A DNA stretch of 64,000 bases from Halorussus vallis (GCF_024138165.1 NZ_CP100000.1:2852001-2916000); one strand, 5' to 3'. Positions 8,596 to 16,521 are shown, numbered from the stretch's first letter. Notes: generated by a model from the sequence alone, not told the origin. Made by a program: numbers and translations.

Positions 8596-9273
8596 ATGAG
8601 CATCAAGGCCGCGCTACAGAGCGTGCTGACGAACCCCGCGTACCTCACCGCGTGGGGTGTGCTGGTCGCGGCGTCGCTCGCGGTCCTTGTCTGGGACCTC
8701 CGGGCGAACAACGGCGAGCTGAAGAGCCTCATGAAGTTCGTCTGGGGTTTCACGGTGCTGTACTCCGGGCCGTTCGGCCTGCTGGGGTACTGGTACTCGG
8801 GCCGGACCCAGATCGACCACGACTCGCTGTGGCGCAAGGGGTTCCGGTCGGTGAGCCACTGTTACTCGGGATGCGGCACCGGCGAGGTGCTGGGCGTCTC
8901 CATCGCGGCCGGCCTGCTCGCGTTCAAGACCACGGGGACCATCCTCCTGACCTTCGCGCTGGCGTACCTCCTCGGCTACGCGCTGACGGTCGGGCCGCTG
9001 CTCCAGGAGGGCGTCGGCCTCGGCGAGGCGCTGAAGGACGCCCTCTACTCGGAGACCGCCTCCATCACCGTGATGGAGATCGTCGCTATCAGCATCGACG
9101 TCTGGCTGGCGGCCGAGGCGACGATGGGCGAGGTGCTGTTCTGGACCTCGCTGGTCTTCTCGCTGACGATGGGACTGCTCGCGGCCTACCCCGTCAACCT
9201 CCTGCTCATCCGCTTCGGCGTCAAGGAGGGAATGATGAACCCCGCGAAGATGGGCACCGAGATGGGCGCCTGA
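8596..9273 (+). CDS. DUF4396 integral membrane protein
   Basis: 225 aa from ATG 8596. Several membrane helices are visible, including YLTAWGVLVAASLAVLVW near the N-terminus, FVWGFTVLYSGPFGLLGYWYSG, LLTFALAYLLGYALTVGPL and TSLVFSLTMGLLAAYPVNLLL. A CHxxCGTG-like segment (SHCYSGCGTGE) sits near residue 92, and a Met-rich tail follows (GMMNPAKMGTEMG). This layout matches DUF4396, a family often found beside copper or cupredoxin genes. The His/Cys/Met residues could bind metal (inference). The biochemical role is unknown. Confidence 0.8.
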   Translation: MSIKAALQSVLTNPAYLTAWGVLVAASLAVLVWDLRANNGELKSLMKFVWGFTVLYSGPFGLLGYWYSGRTQIDHDSLWRKGFRSVSHCYSGCGTGEVLGVSIAAGLLAFKTTGTILLTFALAYLLGYALTVGPLLQEGVGLGEALKDALYSETASITVMEIVAISIDVWLAAEATMGEVLFWTSLVFSLTMGLLAAYPVNLLLIRFGVKEGMMNPAKMGTEMGA

Positions 9274-9419
9274 GGACCTCTCGCGCCGCCCGACTCGGCC
9301 GTCGCCCGCGCCCACCGACCCCGCCGTGATTCGCCCCCACCGACCCCGCCGCACCGACGCGCTCGCCTTGGATTTTTAGCCACTGGCCCTAAGGCGCTGG
9401 CTGGCGTCTTTCCGATGCT

Positions 9420-9764
9420 ATGGCACTGCAAGAACTCGACCTCAGCGACGAGCAGCGCGAGTGCATGGACAACTGCTTCGAGGCCGTCCAGGCCTGCGAG
9501 TGGTGCGCCGACCAGTGTCTCGACGAGGACATGGACATGGCCCGGTGTATCCGACTCTGCCGGGACGTCGCCGACCTCGCCAGCGAGCACGCTCGATTCA
9601 TGGCGCGCAACTCCAACTACAGCGACGAACTCGCGGAGGCCTGCGCCGGGGCCTGCGAGGAGTGCGCCGAGGAGTGTCGCCGCCACGACGCCGACCACTG
9701 CCAGACCTGCGCCGAGGTCGTCGAGCGGTGCGCCGAGTCCTGCCGCCAGATGATGCAGGCCTAG
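9420..9764 (+). CDS. Cys-rich four-helix copper-binding protein (Csp/DUF326-like)
   Basis: 114 aa with 15 cysteines, mostly spaced CxxxC or CxxC along predicted amphipathic helices: ECMDNCFEAVQACEWCADQC, then RCIRLC, then ACAGACEECAEEC, then HCQTC and RCAESC. This is the pattern of the Csp/DUF326 four-helix bundle, where cysteines line the core and can store many Cu(I) ions. There is no signal peptide, so a cytosolic form is likely. It lies with an HMA chaperone and DUF4396 protein. Its TAG stop lies within a CTAG palindrome that also supplies the stop of the opposing gene. Confidence 0.87.
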   Translation: MALQELDLSDEQRECMDNCFEAVQACEWCADQCLDEDMDMARCIRLCRDVADLASEHARFMARNSNYSDELAEACAGACEECAEECRRHDADHCQTCAEVVERCAESCRQMMQA

Positions 9765-10060
9765 AGCCGCGAGTCGATTTCTGCGAGCAGTTGCCGGGCC
9801 GCGCCGACGCGTTCGTCGGCCGCGGCGTTTCCGGTTTCGTCGACGTTCGACAGTAACATCCGGACCTGTTCGACGCGTTTCTCGATTACGGACTCGGGGA
9901 CTCCCGGGCCGACGGCGTCGGCGCAGACCGCCTCGGCCTCGCCGAGCCACCGGCTCGCGCGCGTCTCGACCGGCAACTCCGCGGTCGCTTCGAGGTGGGC
10001 GTGCAGGTCGTCGACGAGTTCGCGGAGGTCGTCGTCTTCGGAGTCCTCGGCGTCGTCCAT
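9761..10060 (-). CDS. Small acidic haloarchaeal protein, function unknown
   Basis: 99 aa from ATG 10060. Very acidic, predicted mostly helical (LRELVDDLHAHLEATAEL..., ESVIEKRVEQVRMLLSNVDE..., VGAARQLLAEIDSRL). No catalytic motif or membrane segment is seen. It is convergent with the Cys-rich protein: the two stop codons share one CTAG. It is divergent from the amphi-Trp-type gene at 10119. Codon use looks normal for the region. Confidence 0.7.
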   Translation of the reverse strand: MDDAEDSEDDDLRELVDDLHAHLEATAELPVETRASRWLGEAEAVCADAVGPGVPESVIEKRVEQVRMLLSNVDETGNAAADERVGAARQLLAEIDSRL

Positions 10061-10118
10061 ACCTCGCGTTCGGTCCGGACCCGCAAGGATGATGGGGTCG
10101 AAGCGAGCGCGTGGGGGT

Positions 10119-10658
10119 ATGAGCGACCACGGCGGAACCGGCGGTGCGGACTCTGCGGAAGACGAGTCCGGAGGCGGGGACGACGCCCACGAGAGCGACG
10201 AGGGAGACGGCGGACAGGACGACCACGACCACGGACTCCCGCCCGAGGACCTCCAGTACCCCGAGTTCGTCTTCGAGTCGGGCGACGTCGACGACCGCGG
10301 CGGCTTCGACCTGCACGCCGACCTCGACCGCGAAGAACTCCGGGCGTGGCTCTCGGACCTCGCCGGCGGTCTCGCCAGCCACGATATCGCGGTCCAGTCG
10401 CCCGACGGGTACGTCACGCTCGGGGTCGCCCCCGAGGGGATGGCGATGCGCTTCGACCCCGACGAGAACTGCGTCGGCGAGTTCGAGGTGACCGTGAAGA
10501 TGCGCGCGAAGTCGATGTTCGTCGCCGACGACCCCGACGGCGAGAAGGTGGGCGCGCGCGGCGGCAAGGGGTTCGTGCCGGTCGAGATGCTGGATTCGGA
10601 CGCCGATGCCGAGGCATTCCGGTGTTACAACTGGATAGACGACCCGACGGACCCGTGA
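10119..10658 (+). CDS. Amphi-Trp domain-like protein
   Basis: 179 aa from ATG 10119. Residues 1-60 are a low-complexity Gly/Asp/His-rich acidic tail (GGGDDAHESDEGDGGQ...). The globular part begins with DLDREELRAWLSDLAGGL, then strands VQSPDGYVTLGVAPEG and GEFEVTVKMRAK, a fold similar to haloarchaeal amphi-Trp (TIGR04354) domains, whose function is not established. The C-terminal 40 residues (GFVPVEMLDSDADAEAFRCYNW) are extra relative to the short stand-alone domain. The family call rests on pattern only. Confidence 0.6.
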   Translation: MSDHGGTGGADSAEDESGGGDDAHESDEGDGGQDDHDHGLPPEDLQYPEFVFESGDVDDRGGFDLHADLDREELRAWLSDLAGGLASHDIAVQSPDGYVTLGVAPEGMAMRFDPDENCVGEFEVTVKMRAKSMFVADDPDGEKVGARGGKGFVPVEMLDSDADAEAFRCYNWIDDPTDP

Positions 10659-10739
10659 AAGCGGGAGGATTCCGTGTCGATTCGCGTGACTGCGGATTCC
10701 GTAGAAGTCAGCGAAACTCAGCGATACGTCGAGACGGAG

Positions 10740-11082
10740 CTAGCTACTCCCGACACCAGTGAGTGAAGAAGCCCTCCCTCGGCCTCCCTTCGGTCGGCCT
10801 CGGTCGCCCTTCATCCTCCAGGAATCCCCCACTCCTCCCCGCGCCGCTTCGCGGCGCGCAACCTGTGCTCGGTGTCGGGTCTGGTGATTTCGCCTCCCGT
10901 TTCGGCCAGTGCCACCGACCCAGGGATGCGTGAGGGGTCGAAGACCCCGAGCGTGGAGGTACGGGGCGCGGTGCTGTGCGGTGGCGGTGCGGTACTCAGT
11001 TGTATCGTGCGAGTGGCGGTCTGCGGCGTAATTGTAGTAGCTGTTGCGGTTTCGAAGTTTCAACTGTGTCGGGAGTAACTAG
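10740..11082. mobile_element. Candidate MITE with 17-bp terminal inverted repeats and CTAG ends
   Basis: The left end (10740-10756, CTAGCTACTCCCGACAC) is the reverse complement of the right end (11066-11082) with one mismatch, giving a 343-bp element with no transposase. Both ends carry CTAG, which could be a 4-bp target duplication. CTAG is scarce in haloarchaeal DNA, so its presence at both ends is notable. The interior includes a GCGCCGC-TTC-GCGGCGC hairpin at 10851-10867 and a diverged copy of the dispersed repeat that also occurs at 15.2, 15.4 and 18.2 kb. Whether it was mobilised by an IS elsewhere in the genome cannot be judged here. Confidence 0.55.
10922..11026 (+). repeat. Dispersed repeat family A, diverged copy 1
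   Basis: Contains the boxes AGGGATG, GCGGTGCGGTACTCA (10984-10998) and ATCGTGCGAGTGGCGGTC. These occur in the same order in the copies near 15.2-15.5 kb and 18.2 kb. It is the most divergent of the four copies. Confidence 0.6.
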
Positions 11083-11161
11083 CCACTCGACTCCCGTCCA
11101 ACTCACTACACGACCCCCCGATGCTACCGCCTGCCACCCGCTCCCGCGCGTATGGACGCTC

Positions 11162-11167
11162 TTTTAA
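11162..11167 (+). promoter_or_regulatory. TATA box of the Nog1-like GTPase
   Basis: TTTTAA 24-29 nt upstream of ATG 11191, the spacing of a leaderless haloarchaeal promoter. It argues against an earlier start at 11152, which would place the box inside the coding region. Confidence 0.7.
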
Positions 11168-11190
11168 GCCCGCGAGAGCTACGTACGTCC

Positions 11191-12159
11191 ATGATTTTCG
11201 AATCTCTTCCGACGACGCCGACGTCGGAGGAACTCATCGATAAGGCGTTCTCGCGGGCGGCGCGGGCGGGCCGGGCCCAGCAGGGCTCGCAGGCCCAGCA
11301 GTCGATGCTCCAGACCGCCTCCAACATCCTGAGCGACAACCTCGGCAACGTCGCCACCGAGTGGCCCGACTTCCGGGAGGTCGACCCCTTCTACTACGAA
11401 CTCGCCGACGCCATCGTGGACGTTGACGAACTCCGCAAGAGCCTCTCCGAAATCCAGTGGGCCAGCAGGAAGACCAAGGAGATCGGCCGCGGGTACCAGG
11501 GCAAACTCACCGGCGACGTCGACTTCGACCGGAAGGTCCGCAAGCAGGCGTTCGCCCGCCTCGCGGACATCGTCGAGGAGGTCGAAGACGACCTCGCGCA
11601 GGTCGGACAGGCCCGAAACGACCTCCGGAACCTCCCGGACATCGACCCTGACGAACCCACCATCGTGGTCGCGGGCTACCCGAACGTCGGCAAGTCGTCG
11701 TTCGTCAACGCGGTCACCAACGCCCGCAACGAAATCGCCGAGTACCCCTTCACGACCAAGGGCGTCCGAGTCGGCCACTTCGAGAAGGACCACATCCGCT
11801 ACCAGATCGTCGACACGCCCGGCCTGCTCGACCGCCCGGCCGACGAGCGCAACGCCATCGAGAGCCAGGCCGTCTCGGCGCTGACCCACCTCGCCGACGC
11901 CATCGTCTTCGTCGTCGACGCCTCCGGCTACTGCGGCTACCCCCTCGACGCTCAACTCGAACTCCGAGACTCGCTGGCCGAGCAGTTCGCCGACGCGACG
12001 GTGCTCACCGTCTGCAACAAGGCCGACCTCTCGGAAGATGTCGAGGCCGACGCCTACATGAGCGTCGAGAACGGCGAAGGCGTCGACGAGGTGCTTGACG
12101 CCGCGGTCGACGCGACCGGGTACGAACCCGAACTCCCCTTCGAAGACCGCGAGCGGTAA
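11191..12159 (+). CDS. Nog1-like (OBG/NOG) GTP-binding protein
   Basis: 322 aa. A helical N-terminal half (about 1-155) is followed by a P-loop GTPase domain: G1 GYPNVGKSS near residue 169, G3 VDTPGLLDRP, G4 NKAD near residue 275, and a FTTKGVRVG switch segment. The N-terminal region (LIDKAFSRAARAG..., YELADAIVDVDELRKSL) resembles the NOG1 N-terminal domain. Family knowledge: NOG1-type GTPases act in large-subunit ribosome assembly. A TATA box precedes ATG 11191 directly, so this start is favoured over the upstream ATG. Confidence 0.9.
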   Translation: MIFESLPTTPTSEELIDKAFSRAARAGRAQQGSQAQQSMLQTASNILSDNLGNVATEWPDFREVDPFYYELADAIVDVDELRKSLSEIQWASRKTKEIGRGYQGKLTGDVDFDRKVRKQAFARLADIVEEVEDDLAQVGQARNDLRNLPDIDPDEPTIVVAGYPNVGKSSFVNAVTNARNEIAEYPFTTKGVRVGHFEKDHIRYQIVDTPGLLDRPADERNAIESQAVSALTHLADAIVFVVDASGYCGYPLDAQLELRDSLAEQFADATVLTVCNKADLSEDVEADAYMSVENGEGVDEVLDAAVDATGYEPELPFEDRER

Positions 12160-12236
12160 CGCCGAACTCGGCTCGATTTTCCCCCGCGGCGGAGCGCTCC
12201 GGGACGACCGTTTCTCGTGACGTGAGGAACAGTCAG

Positions 12237-12287
12237 GCCGTCGCGCCGACGCGGCCGGCAATCACGCCGTCACGCCGACGCGGCCGG
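12237..12287. repeat. Two direct 22-bp repeats at the end of a DUF389 gene
   Basis: 12237-12258 and 12266-12287 are the same 22 bases with one difference, offset by 29 bp. The second copy covers the last codons and stop of the minus-strand DUF389 gene, so its tail may have been reshaped by a small duplication. Confidence 0.7.
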
Positions 12288-13703
12288 TCGGCTTGGGGAG
12301 CCGACCGGCGGAGCGTCGGGAGTCGTCGATTCGAGACGCGCCGATTCGAACGCTTCCGTTTCGAAAGGCGCCGTTCCGAGCGGCGGTGCTTCGAGGCGGG
12401 TCGTCGACGAGAGGCCCGCTCGCTGAGAGCTCCCGCCGGTCGCCCGCTGGAAGTCGACGAACCGGACCTGGACCGTGGGCCGGCGCCCGGTTTCGGCGGC
12501 GATGCGCCGGCGAAGCGCCTGCGCGAGGTTCGGGTAGTTCCGGTCGGCGCTCCGGCGGACGGCCACCGTGACGGTCGGGGACCCCTTGCCGACGAGCGAC
12601 CCGGTGTAGCCGATGCTGACCGACGCGAGGCCGAGTTCCGAGTACCGCGGTTCGTCGAGCACGTCCTGGATGGCCTGATTCGTGCCGCGCTCGAACGTCA
12701 CCTGCATGTACGTCCCGTATATCGCGCCGCCGGTCGCGGCGACGACCACGAGGGTCGCCGCCGCCACCGTGGCGGCCTGGACCGGTCCATCGGGCGACGG
12801 CAGCGAGATGCCGCCCGAGGAGTACCCGAGCGCCAGCAGGGTGAGGTACACCGCGAAGTTGATGGCGACGAAGGTGACGGTGACGGTGACCAGCGACCCG
12901 GCCGCGACGACCGGGCGCCCCCAGACCAGCGCGAGGCCGACGACCGCCGCCGCGGGCACCAGCGCCGCGGCGATCATCACGCCGATGAGCGCGGTCGGTC
13001 CCTTCGTCGTCAGCCCGAAGGCCGCGGCCGACCCCGCGGCCGCGCCGACCGCGACCGTCAGGAAGTTCGGCGCGGCCCGACTGGCGACCAAGTCGATGGC
13101 TTCGATTTCGAGCGTCGGCGGGACGACGTACAGCGCCCTCACCAGCGCGCCGAACAGCCCCGCGGCGAGCACGGCGACGGCGAGCCCTCCGGCCTGGAAC
13201 ACGAGGCTGTCGCGGAACATCTCGTCGTCGCCGGAGACGAGGCCGACGCTCGTCGTGAGCACGGGGCCGACGAACGGCGCGATGACCATCGACCCGACGA
13301 CGACGGCCGGCGACCCCACCAGTAACCCGGCGGCGGCGATGACCGCCGACAGGAACACCATCCCGACGTAGGCCATCGGGTCGCGGCTTAAGTCGCGGGC
13401 CTTCGACCGGAGCTCCGGCACCGGAAGCGGGTCGTAGGTGCCGGCGTACCGGTTCATCAGCTCCTCGATGGTCGGCGTCGAGGCGGTTTCGACGCTCCCG
13501 ACGACCGTGTAGGCGTCTTCGCCGAGGCCGGCATCGTCGAGTGCGCCGAGTATCTCCCCGGAGGCGTCGGCCGGAATCGGAAACTCCAGCAGCACTTCCT
13601 CGTCGCTGTCTTCGAGGACGACGTACTCGATGTCGCGGTCGACCAGCGCCCGAATCACCGGGCCGCGATGCTCGTCGGGTACGAGAACGTGAACGAGGCG
13701 CAC
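12270..13703 (-). CDS. TIGR00341/DUF389 membrane protein, copy 1
   Basis: 477 aa from a GTG at 13703, supported by a TATA box 23-29 nt upstream. The N-terminal soluble domain (MRLVHVLVPDEHRGPV..., about 1-115) has an ACT/ferredoxin-like beta-alpha pattern. A DUF389 membrane domain of six or more helices follows, with the family motif GSPAVVVGSMVIAPFVGPV and repeated VGVMIAAALVPAAA. A C-terminal soluble domain ends in VQVRFVDFQRA. The last 50 residues are an extra Ser/Pro/Thr-rich tail absent from copies 2 and 3. The family's function is not established. Confidence 0.88.
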   Translation of the reverse strand: MRLVHVLVPDEHRGPVIRALVDRDIEYVVLEDSDEEVLLEFPIPADASGEILGALDDAGLGEDAYTVVGSVETASTPTIEELMNRYAGTYDPLPVPELRSKARDLSRDPMAYVGMVFLSAVIAAAGLLVGSPAVVVGSMVIAPFVGPVLTTSVGLVSGDDEMFRDSLVFQAGGLAVAVLAAGLFGALVRALYVVPPTLEIEAIDLVASRAAPNFLTVAVGAAAGSAAAFGLTTKGPTALIGVMIAAALVPAAAVVGLALVWGRPVVAAGSLVTVTVTFVAINFAVYLTLLALGYSSGGISLPSPDGPVQAATVAAATLVVVAATGGAIYGTYMQVTFERGTNQAIQDVLDEPRYSELGLASVSIGYTGSLVGKGSPTVTVAVRRSADRNYPNLAQALRRRIAAETGRRPTVQVRFVDFQRATGGSSQRAGLSSTTRLEAPPLGTAPFETEAFESARLESTTPDAPPVGSPSRPAASA

Positions 13704-13725
13704 GAAATCACCACGACGTGGCGGG

Positions 13726-13732
13726 CTAAAAG
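13726..13732 (-). promoter_or_regulatory. TATA box of DUF389 copy 1
   Basis: CTTTTAG on the minus strand, 23-29 nt before the GTG at 13703. It supports a leaderless GTG start. Confidence 0.6.
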
Positions 13733-13824
13733 GCGTCTGGCCGGCGGGGCGAGCAGTCGAGTCGGGGGACGGAGTCGAGGTCGGTCACAAGAACCATCAC
13801 CGCAGAGTGAGTGGAACGGGCCAG

Positions 13825-15111
13825 ATGCGGCTCATCGAAGTTCTCGTGCCGGACGAGCGACGAGACGGCGTGCTGACGGTGCTGGACGAGGAGAACATCG
13901 ACTACGTGCTCACCGCCGAGGAGAGCGGCCGGGAGGCCGCCTCGGTGGTCCGGTTCCCGCTGCCGACCCAGGCGGTCGAGGGGGTGTTGTCGAACCTCCG
14001 GGAGGCCGGTCTGGAGGACGACCGCTACACGGTGGTCGCCAGCGCGGAGTCGGCCCGGACCCGGAACTTCTCGGAACTCGAAGACCGGTTCGTCGCGGGC
14101 GGCGAGGAGGACGACCGAATCGCCCACGAGGAGATACGGGCGAAGGCGATGGACATGACGCCCGACCCGCTGACCTACTACGCGATGACCCTGCTGTCGG
14201 CGCTGGTCGCGACCGCCGGCCTCCTGCTTGACTCGCCGGCCATCGTCGTCGGGTCGATGGTCATCGCCCCGCAGGTCGGGTCGGCGCTCACCGCCAGCGT
14301 CGGCGCGGTCCTCGGCGACCGGAAGATGGCGTTCGACGGCCTCGCCTCGCAGGCCTACGGCCTCGCGCTCGCAATCGTCGGCGCGCTGGTGTTCGGGGGA
14401 GTCCTCCAGGCGGCGGCGTTCGTCCCGCCGGCCCTCGACGTGACGACCGTCTCCCAGATCGGCAAGCGCGCCTCGCCGGGCCTGCTCTCGCTCGCGGTGG
14501 CGATCGCGGCGGGGTCGGCCGGCGCGTTCGGCCTCGCGACCGCGCTCCCCGTCTCGCTAGTCGGCGTGATGATCGCCGCCGCCATCGTTCCGGCGGCCGC
14601 CGCGGTCGGCATCGGCCTCGCGGCCGGTCGCCCCGTGGTCGCGCTCGGCGCGCTCAGCCTGCTGGTGGTCAACGCGCTCGCCATCAACCTCATGGGCATC
14701 GTCACCCTCCGCCTGTTGGGCTACCAGAGTCGCGACGTCCCCGACGACGGGCGCGACCGCATGAGCCTGGCGCGAAAGGTCGTCGCCGCCGGTCTGGTGC
14801 TCGCCGTCACCGCGGGCGCGGGCGTCGCCATGGCCCAACAGATGGCGTTCGAGAACGCCGCCAACCGCCAGGTCCAGGACGTGCTCGCCCAGGACCAGTA
14901 CGCCGAACTCGAACTGTCGAGCGTCGAGACGGAGTACAACGACCGCGGGCTGTTCGACCCCGCCCAGGAGGTGACGGTCGTCGTGAGTCGCCCCTCGAAC
15001 GTCCCGTACCCGCGGCTGGCGGAGGAGGTCGCAGACAGCCTCGCCGACCGACTCGGCCAGCGCGTGCGGGTCGAAATCCAGTTCGTCGAACGCCAGCGGG
15101 CGACGGCGTGA
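13825..15111 (+). CDS. TIGR00341/DUF389 membrane protein, copy 2
   Basis: 428 aa, divergent from copy 1 across a 121-bp gap. It has the same architecture: N-terminal MRLIEVLVPDERRDGV domain, family motif DSPAIVVGSMVIAPQVGSALTAS near residue 140, a helix-rich core with LVGVMIAAAIVPAAAAVG, a membrane anchor AGLVLAVTAGAGVAM, and a C-terminal soluble domain ending VEIQFVERQRATA. ATG 13825 is preferred over 13807 because MRLIEV aligns with the starts of the other two copies. Function unknown; a membrane transport or sensory role is speculation. Confidence 0.88.
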   Translation: MRLIEVLVPDERRDGVLTVLDEENIDYVLTAEESGREAASVVRFPLPTQAVEGVLSNLREAGLEDDRYTVVASAESARTRNFSELEDRFVAGGEEDDRIAHEEIRAKAMDMTPDPLTYYAMTLLSALVATAGLLLDSPAIVVGSMVIAPQVGSALTASVGAVLGDRKMAFDGLASQAYGLALAIVGALVFGGVLQAAAFVPPALDVTTVSQIGKRASPGLLSLAVAIAAGSAGAFGLATALPVSLVGVMIAAAIVPAAAAVGIGLAAGRPVVALGALSLLVVNALAINLMGIVTLRLLGYQSRDVPDDGRDRMSLARKVVAAGLVLAVTAGAGVAMAQQMAFENAANRQVQDVLAQDQYAELELSSVETEYNDRGLFDPAQEVTVVVSRPSNVPYPRLAEEVADSLADRLGQRVRVEIQFVERQRATA

Positions 15112-15179
15112 GTTCGCGGGTGTGTTGGCTCTCGAACGGTGACCGGAACTGCGACAGCCAGCACGAGTACGACAGTGAT

Positions 15180-15299
15180 CGCGACCGCACTCGCACGACG
15201 CAACTGAGTCTCGCATCACACCGCAACCGCGACGGCGACCGCCATTCGCACGATACAATTGAGTAGCCGCACCGCAACCGCCACACGCCTCCCCAGCCG
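15180..15299 (-). repeat. Dispersed repeat family A, inverted copy 2
   Basis: On the minus strand it reads TCGGCTGGGGAGGCGTGTGG (from 15299), then GCGGTTGCGGTGCGG, then a TACTCA box and ATCGTGCGAATGGCGGTC. It matches the plus-strand copy at 15421-15545. The segment 15266-15299 is perfectly complementary to 15485-15518. Confidence 0.75.
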
Positions 15300-15420
15300 A
15301 CTCCTTCGCACCCTGCGGGCGCTCAGTCGTCCCTCGCGCGAGATGGTTGGCTCACAAGGAGCCGACCGCGCGCGCCACAGCGGCTGTGGCGATACGCGAA
15401 ACTGGCTTTAGGTCACGGCG

Positions 15421-15545
15421 CGCGCTGGTGCGACCTCGTGTCGCACCAATTTCGCGCGAGGGATGAGCGAACGCAGTGAGCGAATCGGCTGGGGAGGCGT
15501 GTGGCGGTTGCGGTGCGGATACTCACGTGAATCGTGTAAGCAGGA
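15421..15545 (+). repeat. Dispersed repeat family A, copy 3
   Basis: Starts with a hairpin (TGGTGCGAC 15426-15434 with GTCGCACCA 15440-15448). A 50-bp block follows (15456-15505) that is identical to 18263-18312, then the GCGGTGCGG-TACTCA box. Confidence 0.8.
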
Positions 15546-15720
15546 CGCTTCGTTCGACAAGGCATCGTGTTTCGTCCGACTACACACCGTCAATTCCACC
15601 GTGCGAGCAGACCGCTTCCTTCGTATAACTCCGTTCGTTGCAGAGTACGAGCAGAACGCCTCGTCGTTCAAACATCGTCAACTACGAAGTCTGAGCAGAA
15701 CACCCTGTTCGCGTAGTTCC
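15538..15720 (+). repeat. Degenerate repeats spaced about 44 bp
   Basis: A motif close to GAGCAGAACGCYTCGTTCG begins at 15538, 15605, 15649 and 15693. The last three starts are exactly 44 bp apart. Copies differ at several positions and the spacers are not conserved, so this is not a CRISPR array. Confidence 0.45.
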
Positions 15721-15768
15721 AAGAAAGAAGAGGCGTGTCGTTCCGCGTGTTCTCTAGCCGAAGTCCGA

Positions 15769-16521
15769 TTACGCGCTGGTCGCGTTGTAGACGACCTGTA
15801 CCTGGGCGGAGACCGTCACCGGGCCGGACTCGATGTTCGTCCCGGCGTCGCTCGCGGCACCGGACTCGGTGACGGTCGCCCGAACCGGGCTGAAGCTCAC
15901 GTCGCCGGTCGAGACGCTGTGGACGCCGGTTACCGAGAGGTTCGCGCTCTGGGCGAGCACGTCGGCGTTCCCGCGGGCGTTGTTCATCGCGTCGCGGAGC
16001 GCGTCGGCGCGCACTTCGCGGCGGCGCTCCTCGGAGAGCGTGAGTTCGACGCCGTCGACGCGGTTGGCGCCGTTCGAGACCGCCACGTCGATGATGCGAC
16101 CCACTCGGTCGACGTTCGAGAGCGTGATTTCGAAGGCGTGGACGCCGCGGAACTCCGGTTGCCGTCCGGGTTTCTCGGTCGTCGTGTAGTAGCGCTGGTC
16201 GATGTTGTAGGCGACCGTCCGAATCTGGTCGTCGGAGACGCTGGCGTTCTCCAGCGCCGCGCGCAACTGCGAAACGTTCTCCGCGAGTTGCTGGCGAATC
16301 GCGTTGACGTCGTCACCCTCGGCGACGACCGACACCCGCAGTATCGCCTGGTTCGGTTCGGCCTCCGCCTGTCCGCTCGCGGAGACGCTGATGGTCTGGC
16401 CGTCGGCGGTGGCGTTCTGTTCCTGTGCGTTCGCAGTCGCGGTCGGGTCGAGGCTTCCGGCGCACCCGGCGGTGACCAGAAGCAACGCGACTGCCAGTGT
16501 CGAGAGTACTCCCCTGTGCAT
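15769..16521 (-). CDS. SIMPL-domain (DUF541) lipoprotein
   Basis: 250 aa from ATG 16521, chosen because the lipoprotein signal MHRGVLSTLAVALLLVTAGC starts there and a TATA box lies 27-34 nt upstream. The lipobox is VTAGC. The mature part starts with a Thr/Asn/Ala linker, then the SIMPL fold: ISVSASGQAEAEPNQAILRVSV near residue 45, IRTVAYNIDQRYYTT, LSEERRREVRADALRDAMNNARGNADVLAQ. SIMPL (BP26/DUF541) proteins are surface proteins of uncertain role. It sits between two DUF389 genes, on the same strand as copy 3. Confidence 0.9.
   Translation of the reverse strand: MHRGVLSTLAVALLLVTAGCAGSLDPTATANAQEQNATADGQTISVSASGQAEAEPNQAILRVSVVAEGDDVNAIRQQLAENVSQLRAALENASVSDDQIRTVAYNIDQRYYTTTEKPGRQPEFRGVHAFEITLSNVDRVGRIIDVAVSNGANRVDGVELTLSEERRREVRADALRDAMNNARGNADVLAQSANLSVTGVHSVSTGDVSFSPVRATVTESGAASDAGTNIESGPVTVSAQVQVVYNATSA

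Larger units (their letters stand above)
10659..11161. other. Intergenic region holding a candidate MITE
   Basis: No gene is supported in this 500-base stretch. It is mostly the 343-bp element at 10740-11082 (separate entry). The remainder is short linker sequence leading to the GTPase promoter. Confidence 0.6.
15112..15768. other. Repeat-rich intergenic region between DUF389 copy 2 and the SIMPL gene
   Basis: No supported gene in 657 bases. It holds two oppositely oriented copies of dispersed repeat A, which form a 34-bp perfect inverted repeat. A set of degenerate repeats follows at 15538-15720. Frames that are open here read through the repeats and resemble no protein. Confidence 0.65.

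Noticed and set aside
10740-11082. Complete insertion sequence
   Set aside because: 343 bp with no transposase frame; only a non-autonomous element is possible.
15538-15720. CRISPR array
   Set aside because: Repeats are too short and divergent, only four units are seen and no cas genes are present.
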